This document shows positions 53,792-63,005 of a DNA stretch of 64,000 nt, in pieces. The notes under the pieces are model-generated. The model was not told where the DNA came from. It saw nothing but the letters and a program-made list of their open reading frames with translations, and did not search any database. The position numbers and the translations under genes are program-made. Location: assembly GCF_004764705.1 (NCBI RefSeq), contig NZ_SHLX01000022.1, forward strand, positions 93,620-157,619, read 5' to 3'. This DNA comes from Paenibacillus cymbidii. GTDB lineage: Bacteria > Bacillota > Bacilli > Paenibacillales > NBRC-103111. Positions within the stretch are counted from its first letter, which is position 1, and each line of letters starts with the position of its first letter.

Positions 53792-54147
53792 ATCATCTCC
53801 AGCTTGCTCAGCGTAATCGCCAGCCGCTGCGCGGTGACGGGCTTGAGCAAATAATCGATGGCGCTCATTTCGAACGCATCGATCGCGTAGTCGTCATATC
53901 CGGTCACGAATACGACGCCGATCGCCTCATCCTGCTTGCGCAGCATGCCGGAAAGCAGAATGCCGTTCATGTCCGGCATAAAAATGTCGAGGAAGGCGAT
54001 ATCGATCGGATTCTCCCGGACGTAATCGATCGCGTCGAGCGGGTGCAGAAACGTCCCGCAAATGTCGATTTTGCCGCTTTCCTCGAGCAAACGCTTCAGC
54101 CGGTTCACCGAAAGCGGTTCGTCGTCAACGATGATGGCACGTTGCAT
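53788..54147 (-). CDS. Receiver-only response regulator between the two hybrid kinases
   Basis: A 119-residue single receiver domain. Acidic DDE at 8-10, phospho-acceptor Asp in IAFLDIFMPDMNG, Thr in VFVTGYDDYA and Lys in YLLKPVTAQRL are all present, so phosphorylation is expected. No output domain. It starts four bases after the stop of the upstream kinase gene and overlaps the next one by four bases. A role as a phosphate shuttle between the two hybrid kinases and the SARP-type regulator fits, but is inference. Confidence 0.9.
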   Translation of the reverse strand: MQRAIIVDDEPLSVNRLKRLLEESGKIDICGTFLHPLDAIDYVRENPIDIAFLDIFMPDMNGILLSGMLRKQDEAIGVVFVTGYDDYAIDAFEMSAIDYLLKPVTAQRLAITLSKLEMM

Positions 54148-54150
54148 GGA

Positions 54151-57100
54151 CTATTCCCCATTTCTCAGCATTGCAAGCTGCGGCGGTATGCTGAACGATA
54201 CTTTCGTTCCCGCCCCAAGCTCGCTTTCAATCGATATCGTTCTGCCGTACAACAGCCGGAGGCGTTGGCTGATATTCCACAACCCGACGCCCATCTTGTT
54301 GGCGTCGGCCTTCAGCACGTCTTTCAGCCGCATCTTGCTCATGCCGCCGCCGTCGTCCTCCACCGTAAAACGAATCGTTTCCGACGCGTCTTTGCGTACG
54401 GAAATGCGCACGGTGCCTCCCCGTCGTTTGGCCATCAGGCCATGCTTGATCGCGTTTTCCACGAGCGGCTGCAGCACCAGAGGCGGGATACGGGTGTGCA
54501 GGTCGGCGTCTACATCGAATTCCACCTGCAGCCGGTCGCCGAACCGGACTTTTTCGATGTTCAGATACGCCTTGACCAGCTCCAGCTCGCTGGCCAGCGT
54601 CGTGAGCGAATCGAGGTGCTTGAAGTCGAAGCTGCTGCGCAAATAGAGCGATAGCTGCAGCGTCAGTTCCTCCGCTTCCTCCGGCGCTTCCGCGCACAGG
54701 GCGGCGATGGAATTCAGCGCGTTAAACAGGAAATGCGGATTGATCTGCGAGCGCAGAAAGGCGATTTCGGCGTCTCGCGCGTTTTTTACCGACGCCTTCA
54801 GCTGGGTCAGGCTGCGTACCCGAGCCAGCAGCTCCTCCGACTCGAACGGCTTGCCGACAAAATCGTTGGCGCCGTTCTCCATCGAATGCTGCATTTCGGC
54901 CACGCTGTTGCGCGCCGTCAGCATCAGAACCGGCAGTTCGAAAGGCGAGAACCGTTCGCGAATATCGCGCAGCACCTCGTAGCCGGACATGTCCGGCATC
55001 GTGATATCGAGAATGACCAGGAAAAAACCCGGATTGCGAACGATCTCCTTCAGCGCCAACTGGCCGCGATTGACCACGACAATCGAATGGCGCTCCAGCT
55101 TGAACAAATTGATCATGGCCTGCAGATTGGCCAGATCGTCGTCAACGACAAGAATCGGCTCGCCGATCTCCCCATCGATATACAGCGGGTATTGCGCCGG
55201 CACGATCGAAGCTCCCGGCGCCTCCGGCCGATGCGCGCTTGCTGCCGCCGTTTGCGCTGCCGACTCCTCCGCCAGCGGCACCGTAAACAGGAACGCCGCC
55301 CCTTCCCGCTCGGACGATTCGACGCGAATCGTGCCGCCGTGCAGTTCGACCAGCTTCTTCGTGATGCTGAGGCCGAGCCCCGTGCCGCCGCTATGCGCGT
55401 GCGTCTCGTCGTCCACTTGCTCGAACGCCCGGAAGATGCGGTCGTGCAGATGCGGAGCAATGCCGATGCCGGTGTCTTCCACCCGCACCTCCACCATCGA
55501 CCGCTGTACCTTCGCGGTAATCGTCACGCTGCCCTGGCGGGTAAACTTGACGGCATTGCCGATCAAATTGTGCAAAATTTGCACCAGCCGGTTCGCGTCC
55601 GCGTATACCGCGGGGAACGGCTCGGGCACCTTGCTCAGCAGCGCGACCGGCTTGCCGCCAAGCAGAAACGATTGCACGCGAATGACCGAATCGACAGCCG
55701 CCTTCAAGTCCGTGCTGCTGCGATGCAGCGAGATGTCGCCATATTTCATTTTCGAATAATCGAGCAGTTCGTTGACCTGGTGGGTCAGCCTGCGGCCGCT
55801 GCCGAGCACGACGGCGAGGTTGTGCGCCTGCCTGTCGTTGACTTCCCCGGCCACGCCTTTCAGCAGCGATTCGGTAATGCTGACGATCGCGTTCAGCGGC
55901 GTCTTCAGCTCGTGCGACGTATGGGACAGGAAATCGTCCTTGATTTTGTCCAGCTGCAGCAGTTGGTTCTTCATCGCATCCATCGAATGGTACGATTCGA
56001 AGAAACGAAGCACGATCACCGCCATCATAATCAGGTTGAACACGACAAAATACAGCTGGCCGAGCCACAAGCTCTCTTTCAACGCCAAACCGAACAGCAG
56101 CAAATCGACCGAATACAGGTTGATGAACAGGATCGCCAGAAACAGCAGCAAATGTTTCCACCGGTCCGCCGCCTCGCCCCGCAAGTAAAGCAGTGCCGAC
56201 CGCCACAACAGGCCGAGCAGCAGCAGTTCGAACAACCCCGCGACGACAGGCTGGAAATACGTGTAGAAATGAATCGGCACCGCCGCAATCGCCAGCAGCA
56301 CGATGCCGAGTCCGACGCCGATGATCCGGGTCAGACGAAGCGACAGCATATTGTTCTGAACTTGGCGCAGCAGCACGGCAAGGACGATAAAGGCGGCGAT
56401 CGAAACGACATCCTTCGTTTTGTACAGCAGCTCGAACGACAGGCTCGGCAGCAGCAGCGCAAGCGCCCGCTCGCCGTACAGGCCCTGGTATACCGCGTAA
56501 AGGAAACAGAACAGCGCGAACAGCAGCAAGGAATAATCCCTTCTGCGGTACAGGGCCGTTGCGGCGAAGCAGATCACATACATCATCGCCAGTGTGCCAA
56601 GAACGGCAAGCGTGCCAAATTCGCGGGCCATGACCTTCTGCTGATTCTCCAGGATGGCGGACTCGGTGCCGAAATAAAGCGATACGGGGATGCCGGCATT
56701 TACGTAATCGTAGTTCGCGACTTGCACAATAATTTCCACATCGCCCCGCTCGACGCTGAAGAGCCCGATCTGCGGCACGTTCCCGGGCTTGTACGACGAT
56801 CGCGACAAGGCAGGGACACCGTCCGCAAACAGCGGCTGCCCGTTAACGAAGATGCGGCTCGCGAACCGAATGTTCGTTTTCTTGAGCGCGTATACGCCGC
56901 TTGCCGGCAAGTTGCGGATCACCATGCGGTAGGTGGCGGCGCCGTGTGCGGGCAGCGTGATGCCTTCCACAAGCTTGCCGTTCCATTGCGAAGGCACTTG
57001 CATGTAGCTTGAAGGGCTCGGCTTGCCGGCGCCCGTCTGGCGAAAATCTTCCGGATCAAGCAGCCGGTCCCAATAAAATTCCCACTCTCCGTCCAGTCCG

Positions 57101-57261
57101 ATCCGCTGCTGCAAGGCATTCTCCCGGGCGGCCAGATCGAGCACGCCGGCTTGCACGCGCAGCCCGTCGTTTCGCTCCAGGCGGTCCATCACAAAGGAGA
57201 GCGGAAGGAACGAAAAGAAAACCAGTCCGATCAGACCAAGCAGCAAATGTCGTTTCAGCAC
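54151..57261 (-). CDS. Hybrid histidine kinase with 7TM sensor, REC and second LytS-type kinase domain (paralogue 2)
   Basis: A 1036-residue paralogue of the 50.7-53.8 kb kinase with the same domain order. It has an N-terminal helix, an outer beta domain (about 40-205), seven transmembrane helices (about 210-420) and HisKA (H450 in SHTSHELKTPLNA). HATPase follows (NLIGNAVKFTRQGS, GGTGLGLSITKK), then receiver (D752 in LVILDITMPDMSG), a LytS-type His_kinase (H843 in QINPHFLFNALNS) and a second HATPase (QPLVENAIKHG). Start GTG at 57261 with AAGGAG eight bases upstream. First gene of the operon. The two kinases differ mainly in their outer domains, so they may sense different ligands. Confidence 0.9.
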   Translation of the reverse strand: MLKRHLLLGLIGLVFFSFLPLSFVMDRLERNDGLRVQAGVLDLAARENALQQRIGLDGEWEFYWDRLLDPEDFRQTGAGKPSPSSYMQVPSQWNGKLVEGITLPAHGAATYRMVIRNLPASGVYALKKTNIRFASRIFVNGQPLFADGVPALSRSSYKPGNVPQIGLFSVERGDVEIIVQVANYDYVNAGIPVSLYFGTESAILENQQKVMAREFGTLAVLGTLAMMYVICFAATALYRRRDYSLLLFALFCFLYAVYQGLYGERALALLLPSLSFELLYKTKDVVSIAAFIVLAVLLRQVQNNMLSLRLTRIIGVGLGIVLLAIAAVPIHFYTYFQPVVAGLFELLLLGLLWRSALLYLRGEAADRWKHLLLFLAILFINLYSVDLLLFGLALKESLWLGQLYFVVFNLIMMAVIVLRFFESYHSMDAMKNQLLQLDKIKDDFLSHTSHELKTPLNAIVSITESLLKGVAGEVNDRQAHNLAVVLGSGRRLTHQVNELLDYSKMKYGDISLHRSSTDLKAAVDSVIRVQSFLLGGKPVALLSKVPEPFPAVYADANRLVQILHNLIGNAVKFTRQGSVTITAKVQRSMVEVRVEDTGIGIAPHLHDRIFRAFEQVDDETHAHSGGTGLGLSITKKLVELHGGTIRVESSEREGAAFLFTVPLAEESAAQTAAASAHRPEAPGASIVPAQYPLYIDGEIGEPILVVDDDLANLQAMINLFKLERHSIVVVNRGQLALKEIVRNPGFFLVILDITMPDMSGYEVLRDIRERFSPFELPVLMLTARNSVAEMQHSMENGANDFVGKPFESEELLARVRSLTQLKASVKNARDAEIAFLRSQINPHFLFNALNSIAALCAEAPEEAEELTLQLSLYLRSSFDFKHLDSLTTLASELELVKAYLNIEKVRFGDRLQVEFDVDADLHTRIPPLVLQPLVENAIKHGLMAKRRGGTVRISVRKDASETIRFTVEDDGGGMSKMRLKDVLKADANKMGVGLWNISQRLRLLYGRTISIESELGAGTKVSFSIPPQLAMLRNGE

Positions 57262-57407
57262 CCGATCGGCTCCTTCCCGGCAAATCTACTCATGCCAATG
57301 CGGCATCGCCGCATGACGAATCGTTCTTATTGACGCTTCTTCACTATATCATCCCGCCCCCGGCTTTGACATCCACTTTTTAGGGCCGCAGCGAATTCTA
57401 CCCAAAG

Positions 57408-57440
57408 CAAACAACCATCCCGGTCTGGGATGGTTGTTTG
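57408..57440. terminator. Hairpin terminator downstream of the TetR gene
   Basis: CAAACAACCATCCC and GGGATGGTTGTTTG form a 14-bp perfect stem with a 5-base loop. The T-rich tract (TTTGTTTGTT) lies on the right side. Confidence 0.75.
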
Positions 57441-57471
57441 TTTGTTTGTTCCGGGCCGTATGCGGCCGGCC

Positions 57472-58071
57472 TCACTCCATCAGCTTGACGAGCCCTTGTA
57501 TAAGCGCATGGCTGTTCGTTCCGCCGAACAACGCCGAGAAGATCGTATACCCTTCGTTAAAAGCAATCGTTTGCATGGCGATCTCCCGGGCATCTTTGTC
57601 CGGCGCCACCCAGCCTTTCTCCTGCAGCACCGCAATCAGTTCCTCGATGCCGCCAAGCCATTCGCCGTATTTCGCTTTCAGCTTGTCCTGCATCTCCGGA
57701 TCCTGTTTGGTCTGCAAATGAAAGTCGATCAGCACCAGAATCCAGTTCTCGGCGCCGCCGAGCATCTGTGAAAGCCGCTCCAGCGTAATCGCCAGCACTT
57801 CCGAGAGCGTCGTTTCCCGCGGATCGTATTGTTTCGGAACGTTCATCCAACCGGCGGTCAGCTGCATCTGGTAATCTAGCACATGCAGAAACAGCTGTTC
57901 CTTGCTTGGAAAATGGCCGTAAAACGCGCCTTTCGTCTGTCCCGTGCGGGCAACGATATCCGACAGGGTCGTCGATGCGTACCCTTTCTCCGCAAAACTA
58001 GCCATGCCGGCTTCAAGCAGCTTCCGGTACGTGGCCTCCCGCTTCAATTGAAACTTGTTCTTGACCGTCAT
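57472..58071 (-). CDS. TetR family transcriptional regulator
   Basis: A 199-residue TetR-type repressor: an N-terminal helix-turn-helix (about 10-60, FAEKGYASTTLSDIVARTGQ followed by AFYGHFPSKEQLF) and an all-helical ligand/dimerisation domain. I chose MTVKNKFQ at 58071. The open frame extends to 58617 but the upstream part is an antisense shadow of the next gene. It lies next to a PQQ-type sugar dehydrogenase gene on the same strand. A relation is possible but not shown. Confidence 0.9.
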   Translation of the reverse strand: MTVKNKFQLKREATYRKLLEAGMASFAEKGYASTTLSDIVARTGQTKGAFYGHFPSKEQLFLHVLDYQMQLTAGWMNVPKQYDPRETTLSEVLAITLERLSQMLGGAENWILVLIDFHLQTKQDPEMQDKLKAKYGEWLGGIEELIAVLQEKGWVAPDKDAREIAMQTIAFNEGYTIFSALFGGTNSHALIQGLVKLME

Positions 58072-58169
58072 CCGCTCTCGCCCCCGTCGCAAGCCGCAGG
58101 CGCCCGGGTGGGGCGCCTGTTCCCGGCTTCCCCGATTATAGCAGGAAACGAGGCGACTTTCGACCGGAT

Positions 58170-59357
58170 TCACGCTTGCGCGAGTCTGAAAATACGCCCG
58201 GATTGCGTGCAGATGTACAGCTCCCCGGCTGCGTCCGTGCCGAAGGACGTGATGTTTTCGCCGGTTTCGAGCAGCGTGCGGTTGTCGGCCGTCCCGTCGC
58301 TGCGTTGCATCAGCCCCCACAAGGTGCCGGTGCCGTAATCCGAATACAGGTACCAGCCGGTTAACGCGGGAAGCTTGCTGCCGCGGTAGACATAACCGCC
58401 GGTAATGGAAATGCCGAGGTCGCGGCCGTACGTGTGGATCGGTTCGGTCAACCCGGCCGTTTCGCAGCCCGTCTTCGGCTGGTAGCAAGCCGTTCCTTCG
58501 CGGACCCGCCAGCCGTAGTTTTTTCCTTTTTCGATCAGATCGATTTCCTCCAGCGTGCTTTGCCCGACATCCGCGGCCCACAGCTTGCCGGTCGCCGAAT
58601 CGAAGCTGAACCGCCACGGATTGCGCAGCCCGTAGGCGTATATTTCCGGCGCTCCGGAAGCGATGAACGGGTTGTCCGGCGGAATCGCGTAAGCGCGCCC
58701 GTCCGCTTCTTTGTCCACGTCGATCCGCAGGATTTTGCCCAGCAGCGATTGCAGGTTTTGCGCGTTGTTTTGCGGATCGCCGCCGTTGCCCCCGTCGCCG
58801 GACGCAATGTACAAATACCCGTCGGGACCGAACGCCAGCTGCCCGCCGTTATGATTCGTATACGGCTGCTTGTACGTCAACAGCACCTTCTCGCTGGCCG
58901 GATCGAGCCGTTCGGGATCGTTCGGATCGGCATCGAACCGGGCGATCACAGTATGCGTGTCGGTCGTATAATTGACGTACGCCTGATTGGGACGCTTCGG
59001 ATGGAAAGCAAGCCCGAGCAGCCCTTGTTCGTTGCCCTTGTCGTTGACGCGATCGGCAATATCAAGGACGAGCTTCGGTTTGGCATCCGGCTTGGTCAGA
59101 TTGGCCCTGACGATTCGCCCCGGCTGCTCGACCACATAAACGGCGTCCGGATCGCCGGAGCGATGCTCGATGCCGATCGGTTTCTCGAACGCGATCGGTT
59201 TGAATACGTCCAACAAGATCAGGGCGGTTTGTTGAAGGTCTCCTTGGTTTGCGCCGGCTCCGGGAGCGGGCGAAGGCGCGGCGTCCTTGGAGCCGAAGCA
59301 GGCGCTGAGCAGCAGCACCAGAATCAAGCCGATTGCGGCTGCGCTGTAAAGTTTCAT
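58170..59357 (-). CDS. PQQ-dependent sugar dehydrogenase-like lipoprotein
   Basis: Soluble GDH-B-type beta-propeller protein that, in characterised members, oxidises sugars using PQQ. From the ATG at 59357 it has 395 residues. The lipobox cysteine is C20 (LLLSAC20), so it is surface-anchored. Propeller motifs include GNEQGLLGLAFHPKR, NHNGGQLAFGPDGYLYIASGDGG, YGLRNPWRFSFD and GKNYGWRVREG. AGGAGG lies nine bases before this ATG; the longer frame to 59408 contains it. Catalysis is unproven: Firmicutes rarely make PQQ and no pqq genes are visible. Confidence 0.88.
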   Translation of the reverse strand: MKLYSAAAIGLILVLLLSACFGSKDAAPSPAPGAGANQGDLQQTALILLDVFKPIAFEKPIGIEHRSGDPDAVYVVEQPGRIVRANLTKPDAKPKLVLDIADRVNDKGNEQGLLGLAFHPKRPNQAYVNYTTDTHTVIARFDADPNDPERLDPASEKVLLTYKQPYTNHNGGQLAFGPDGYLYIASGDGGNGGDPQNNAQNLQSLLGKILRIDVDKEADGRAYAIPPDNPFIASGAPEIYAYGLRNPWRFSFDSATGKLWAADVGQSTLEEIDLIEKGKNYGWRVREGTACYQPKTGCETAGLTEPIHTYGRDLGISITGGYVYRGSKLPALTGWYLYSDYGTGTLWGLMQRSDGTADNRTLLETGENITSFGTDAAGELYICTQSGRIFRLAQA

Positions 59358-59803
59358 CGTCATCAACCTCCTTATCCCGATCATCTCACAGGATAAGCGG
59401 CAGGACAAGCCTGCTCCATCGCCTTGCTGCTACGGATTCGCTTTCGACGTCCGCCGCCGTTTCCGGAAACTGCAATGCGAAAAGCTGGCCCGGCCGGCTT
59501 TAGCGGTAACTTCTCCTGCCTATTGGAAAGTCACCTCAACCGGCGAAACCGGCTCCCGCTGCGCGCGGGGGGTGGTATTCCGATCGCTTCTTGTTTTCCG
59601 GATTCTTCGAACGATTAATCCAAGGGGGAATCCGGAAAACAAAGGCGAACGCTGCCGCTTCTCCATACCACCCCCCGCTCTCCGCTCCCGTCCCTTGCCC
59701 TGTTTGAACCATCTCCAAGCAGACACATTGCACAAATCGGGCATTCTCCCCTCCGCCAACTAACAAATTCGCTTTTTGTACCGCTCCGATGAAGCATCCT
59801 GAT
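59358..59803. other. Intergenic region between the sugar dehydrogenase and hairpin array, with one long imperfect palindrome
   Basis: No gene is supported. The only feature is the long palindrome at 59565-59678, listed separately. Confidence 0.55.
59565..59678. repeat. Long imperfect palindrome
   Basis: GCGGGGGGTGGTAT (59565-59578) pairs with ATACCACCCCCCGC (59665-59678), and TTGTTTTCCGGATTC (59591-59605) with GAATCCGGAAAACAA (59628-59642). The central loop is about 22 bases and the region between the arms is mismatched. It could form a large cruciform or RNA stem. No coding potential. Confidence 0.75.
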
Positions 59804-59997
59804 AATAGGCCATGTTTTATGGCCTATTTCGCCAAAAAAGGGCAGCCTCACCAATATAGCCAGTGAAATCACTGGCTATTTCTTTGAAAAGGTCGATTTT
59901 GGGGCTTCAGGGTCGAGATAGCCAGTGTTTTCACTGGCTATTTCCGAGGCGGCAGGCCAAATCGGGAAAATAGGCCATTTTTTAAGGGCTATTTTCG
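59804..59997. repeat. Hairpin-repeat array, locus 4 (full A-B-C-D form)
   Basis: A is 59804-59828 (AATAGGCCATGTTTTATGG). B is 59856-59879 (AGCCAGTGAAATCACTGGCT). C is 59918-59941 (AGCCAGTGTTTTCACTGGCT). D is 59969-59993 (AATAGGCCATTTTTTAAGG). Same order and near-identical spacing as the array at 49.5 kb. It lies downstream of the fda gene. Confidence 0.88.
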
Positions 59998-60096
59998 TTC
60001 CCGGCCCGGCATGATAAACAAAAAAGCCGCCCAGGCAGCGGGATACCGCATGAACGGGACAGCTTTCCGTTGTCGCAGCAGAACTGCGGGCGCCAA

Positions 60097-60990
60097 TCAG
60101 GCGATGGATGCTTCGTAAATGGAAGCGATCGAGCGGGACAACGTCGCGTTGAACTGCTCGTCCGACTGCTGCGCCGACAGCCCTTCGGCCAGAGCGCGGG
60201 AGAAGCTGGCGATCAGGCCGCTATGGCGCGCGAGCTTCTCGTTTGCTTCCGCCTGGTCGTAGCCGCCCGACAAGGCGACCACTCGCGCCACGTTCGGCAG
60301 TTCGATCAATTCGCGGTAGAAATTGTCCTCCGTCGGGATGGACAGCTTCAGCATTACAATGACGCCCGGGTCCAGGGCGGTCAACTGCTTCAGCAGCTCG
60401 GCCTTCAACAATTGCTCCGAAGCCGCTTTATCCGCGCTGTGAATGTCGACTTCCGGCTCGATGATCGGCACGAGTCCTTTGGCCGCGATCTGTTTGCCGA
60501 CGGCGAACTGCTGGTCGACAACGGCGCGGATGCCTTCCGGGCTCGCTTTTTTAATTACCGAACGCATCTTCGTGCCAAAAATATGCCGCTCCACCGCCCG
60601 CGTCAGCAAGCTGTCCAGATCGGGCATCGGTTTCATCAACTGCACGCCGTTCTCTTCGTTCGCCAGCCCCTTGTCGACTTTCAGAAACGGCACGATGCCT
60701 TTCTTCTCCCAGAGGTAGTCGGCGGTGAACAGCCCGTCAATCGTCCGGTCCATCGTGTTCTCGAACAAAATTGCGCCCAAAATGGACGCCGCGTCGAACC
60801 CCGGACTTTTGATAATGCGCGTTCTCATTTCGTGCACCAGCGCGTACATCGCTTCTTCGCCCGAATAGCTGTTTTCCGCAATGCCGTACTGCAGCAGCGC
60901 CTTCGGCGTGCTCCCGCCGCTTTGGTCGAGCGCCGCGATAAACCCTTGTCCCGTGCGGATGCGTGTCAATTGTTCCTGATTCAACACCAT
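60097..60990 (-). CDS. fda: Class I fructose-bisphosphate aldolase
   Basis: Fda cleaves fructose-1,6-bisphosphate to triose phosphates without a metal ion. The 297-residue protein belongs to the short bacterial class I group (FIAALDQSGGSTPKALLQYG at the N-terminus; LVPIIEPEVDIHS and VIVMLKLSIPTEDNFY in the barrel; ARVVALSGGYDQAEAN near the end). The ATG at 60990 follows AGGAAGGGG. It stands alone between the DrrB-like gene and a repeat array. Confidence 0.94.
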   Translation of the reverse strand: MVLNQEQLTRIRTGQGFIAALDQSGGSTPKALLQYGIAENSYSGEEAMYALVHEMRTRIIKSPGFDAASILGAILFENTMDRTIDGLFTADYLWEKKGIVPFLKVDKGLANEENGVQLMKPMPDLDSLLTRAVERHIFGTKMRSVIKKASPEGIRAVVDQQFAVGKQIAAKGLVPIIEPEVDIHSADKAASEQLLKAELLKQLTALDPGVIVMLKLSIPTEDNFYRELIELPNVARVVALSGGYDQAEANEKLARHSGLIASFSRALAEGLSAQQSDEQFNATLSRSIASIYEASIA

Positions 60991-61074
60991 TAGCCCCTTC
61001 CTGATTCGTGGAATGAATGCGGATTGAATGTTCTTTATTGTACACCAATTTCGTCTTCAAAGCACACGTCCATA

Positions 61075-61123
61075 TGAAAAATCGCCCCTCTGCCGGCCGA
61101 ACGGGCCGATGCGGAGGGGCGAT
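61075..61123 (-). terminator. Terminator of the DrrAB-like operon
   Basis: ATCGCCCCTC (61081-61090) pairs with GAGGGGCGAT (61114-61123). Read leftward it is followed by TTTTTC. Confidence 0.75.
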
Positions 61124-61138
61124 CCAGGGGCGAGCGTC

Positions 61139-61948
61139 TTACGTCCGGCGCATATAAGCGCGTACGGTAATCGGTGCGAAGATGAGCACCACAACGGCGG
61201 CGCCGATCAGCGAAATGCCCAGATCCGAGCCTACATTGCCGTTGTTCACCAATTCGCGGACGGCGGAGATGAGGTGCGAGACCGGATTGATTTTGGCAAA
61301 CCATTGCAGCCAGTTCGGCATCGTGTCGACCGGCACGAATGCGTTGGACAGGAACGTGAGCGGGAACAGCACCAGCATCGAAATGCCTTGCACGCTCGAA
61401 GCCGTGCGGGCAATGACGCCGAAGAAAGCGAAGATCCAGCTTATCGCCCAGGCGCAAGCGATGACAAGCACCGCGGCGAGCACCACGCTGCCGAAGCCGC
61501 CGCCGGGCCGGTAGCCCATGATGTATCCCATGGCGAACGTCAGCGTCGTCGCGATCGTGTAGCGGATCGTGTCGGCGAGCAGCGCGCCGGCAAGCGGGGC
61601 GATGCGGGCGATCGGCAGCGACTTGAAGCGGTCGAAGACGCCTTTGTCCATATCCTCCCGCAATTGAACTCCGGTCACGATCGAAGTGGTAATAACGGTT
61701 TGTACAAGAATGCCGGGAATGATGACGGGCAAGTAGCTTTGCACGTCGCCCGAAATGGCGCCGCCGAATATATACGTAAACATCAGCGTAAAAATGATCG
61801 GCTGCAGCGTGACGTCAAACAGTTGCTCCGGCGTGCGGCGAATTTTCAGCAAACCGCGGTACGCCATTGTAAACGAGTGGCGAATCGATTGGGTTAAACT
61901 CGTATGATTTTTCAATTGGGCGCCCGGGTGTACGGTTGATCGGCTCAT
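61139..61948 (-). CDS. ABC-2 type transporter permease (DrrB family)
   Basis: A 269-residue membrane subunit of an ABC-2 exporter. It has about six hydrophobic segments and the ABC-2 pattern PLIFTLMFTYIFGGAISGDVQSYLPVIIPGI, with LREDMDKGVFDRFKSLPIARIAPLAGALLADT as the conserved cytoplasmic segment. The stop/start overlap with the ATPase gene (ATGA at 61945-61948) shows translational coupling. DrrAB systems export antibiotics and other small molecules. Confidence 0.93.
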   Translation of the reverse strand: MSRSTVHPGAQLKNHTSLTQSIRHSFTMAYRGLLKIRRTPEQLFDVTLQPIIFTLMFTYIFGGAISGDVQSYLPVIIPGILVQTVITTSIVTGVQLREDMDKGVFDRFKSLPIARIAPLAGALLADTIRYTIATTLTFAMGYIMGYRPGGGFGSVVLAAVLVIACAWAISWIFAFFGVIARTASSVQGISMLVLFPLTFLSNAFVPVDTMPNWLQWFAKINPVSHLISAVRELVNNGNVGSDLGISLIGAAVVVLIFAPITVRAYMRRT

Positions 61949-62967
61949 CGTTTGACCTCCTCCATCGCGTTTGCGTTCGACTCTTCGGCTTCCTTCACGC
62001 CGTGTCCGGTAATCGTCAGGAACACTTCGTCGAGCGTCGGCTTCTGCACGCTCAGTTCGGCAAGCGGAATGTTCGCCGCGCGCAAGGCGATCAGCAGATC
62101 GGTAACCAGATCGGCGTTAGCCATCGGAGCGGTAATTTGGGCGGCTTCCGACGTTACGCTCGAAGCGACGTTCAGCACCCGCTCGATGATCCGCCGCGCT
62201 TCCGCCACATCGTTCGTTCGCTGCACCCGAAGATGCAGCGAAGAGGTGCCTACGGACGCCTTAAGTTCGTCCACGGTGCCTTCGGCGACAACATGGCCAA
62301 GGTCGATGACCGCGATCCGGTCGGCCAGTTGGTCCGCCTCGTCGAGATACTGTGTCGTCAACAGCACGGTCGAGCCGGTTTTGACCAGCCGGCGAATCGT
62401 CTCCCACATCTGCGCGCGCGTGCGCGGATCGAGCCCCGTCGTCGGCTCGTCGAGAAAAATGAGCGGCGGCTGGGCGATCAGGCTCGCCGCAAGATCGAGC
62501 CGCCGGCGCATGCCGCCGGAGAAATTTTTCAGCGGCCGCCGCGCGGCTTCCGACAGCCCGAATTCCTCGAGCAGGTCCGCCGCTTTGCGCTTCGCTTCGG
62601 CGCGGCCGAGTCCGAGCAGCCGCGAGAAAATAATCAGGTTTTCGGTCGCGCTGAGCGATTCGTCCACGGAGGCGTACTGGCCGGTAACGCCGATCAGTTG
62701 GCGCACGACCTGCGACTCTTTGACGACATCGCGGCCAAAAATGCGCGCCGATCCGGCATCCGGCCGCAGCAATGTCGCCAGCATGCGGATAGTGGTCGTT
62801 TTGCCGGCGCCGTTCGGGCCGAGCACGCCGTAAATCGAGCCGGCCCGCACGCGCAAATCGACGCCGTCGACGGCGCGGTTGTCGCCGAATGTTTTGACGA
62901 GGCCGTTCGCTTCGACGGCCCAGTCCCCGTTAGCCGGTTTCATGTCTTTTCTGTATGGTTGTTCCAT
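61945..62967 (-). CDS. ABC transporter ATP-binding protein (DrrA/daunorubicin-resistance type)
   Basis: A 340-residue ATPase subunit. Walker A GPNGAGKTT, signature FSGGMRRR, Walker B LIFLDEPTTGLD and H-loop-like TTQYLDEADQLAD are visible. A C-terminal DrrA-type extension follows (about 230-325, LQRTND-like; VQKPTLDEVFLTITG). AAGGAGG lies before the ATG at 62967. It precedes drrB in the same operon. A palindromic operator overlaps its promoter, so it is likely controlled by a repressor, often TetR or PadR for such exporters. Confidence 0.94.
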   Translation of the reverse strand: MEQPYRKDMKPANGDWAVEANGLVKTFGDNRAVDGVDLRVRAGSIYGVLGPNGAGKTTTIRMLATLLRPDAGSARIFGRDVVKESQVVRQLIGVTGQYASVDESLSATENLIIFSRLLGLGRAEAKRKAADLLEEFGLSEAARRPLKNFSGGMRRRLDLAASLIAQPPLIFLDEPTTGLDPRTRAQMWETIRRLVKTGSTVLLTTQYLDEADQLADRIAVIDLGHVVAEGTVDELKASVGTSSLHLRVQRTNDVAEARRIIERVLNVASSVTSEAAQITAPMANADLVTDLLIALRAANIPLAELSVQKPTLDEVFLTITGHGVKEAEESNANAMEEVKR

Positions 62968-63005
62968 TGTGGTTCCTCCTTGCGTGCCGTTTGTCGTTCA
63001 CATGT

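Noticed and set aside
50726..53854. Open frame of 1042 codons on the plus strand
   Set aside because: Lies antisense to the hybrid kinase; rich in Arg, His and Gln, with no domains or ribosome site. Typical high-GC shadow frame.
54733..57012. Open frame of 759 codons on the plus strand
   Set aside because: Antisense shadow of the second hybrid kinase, same Arg/Gln bias and no recognisable motif.
58072..58617. N-terminal extension of the TetR regulator
   Set aside because: It would be antisense to the sugar dehydrogenase gene and the TetR fold starts at the ATG at 58071.
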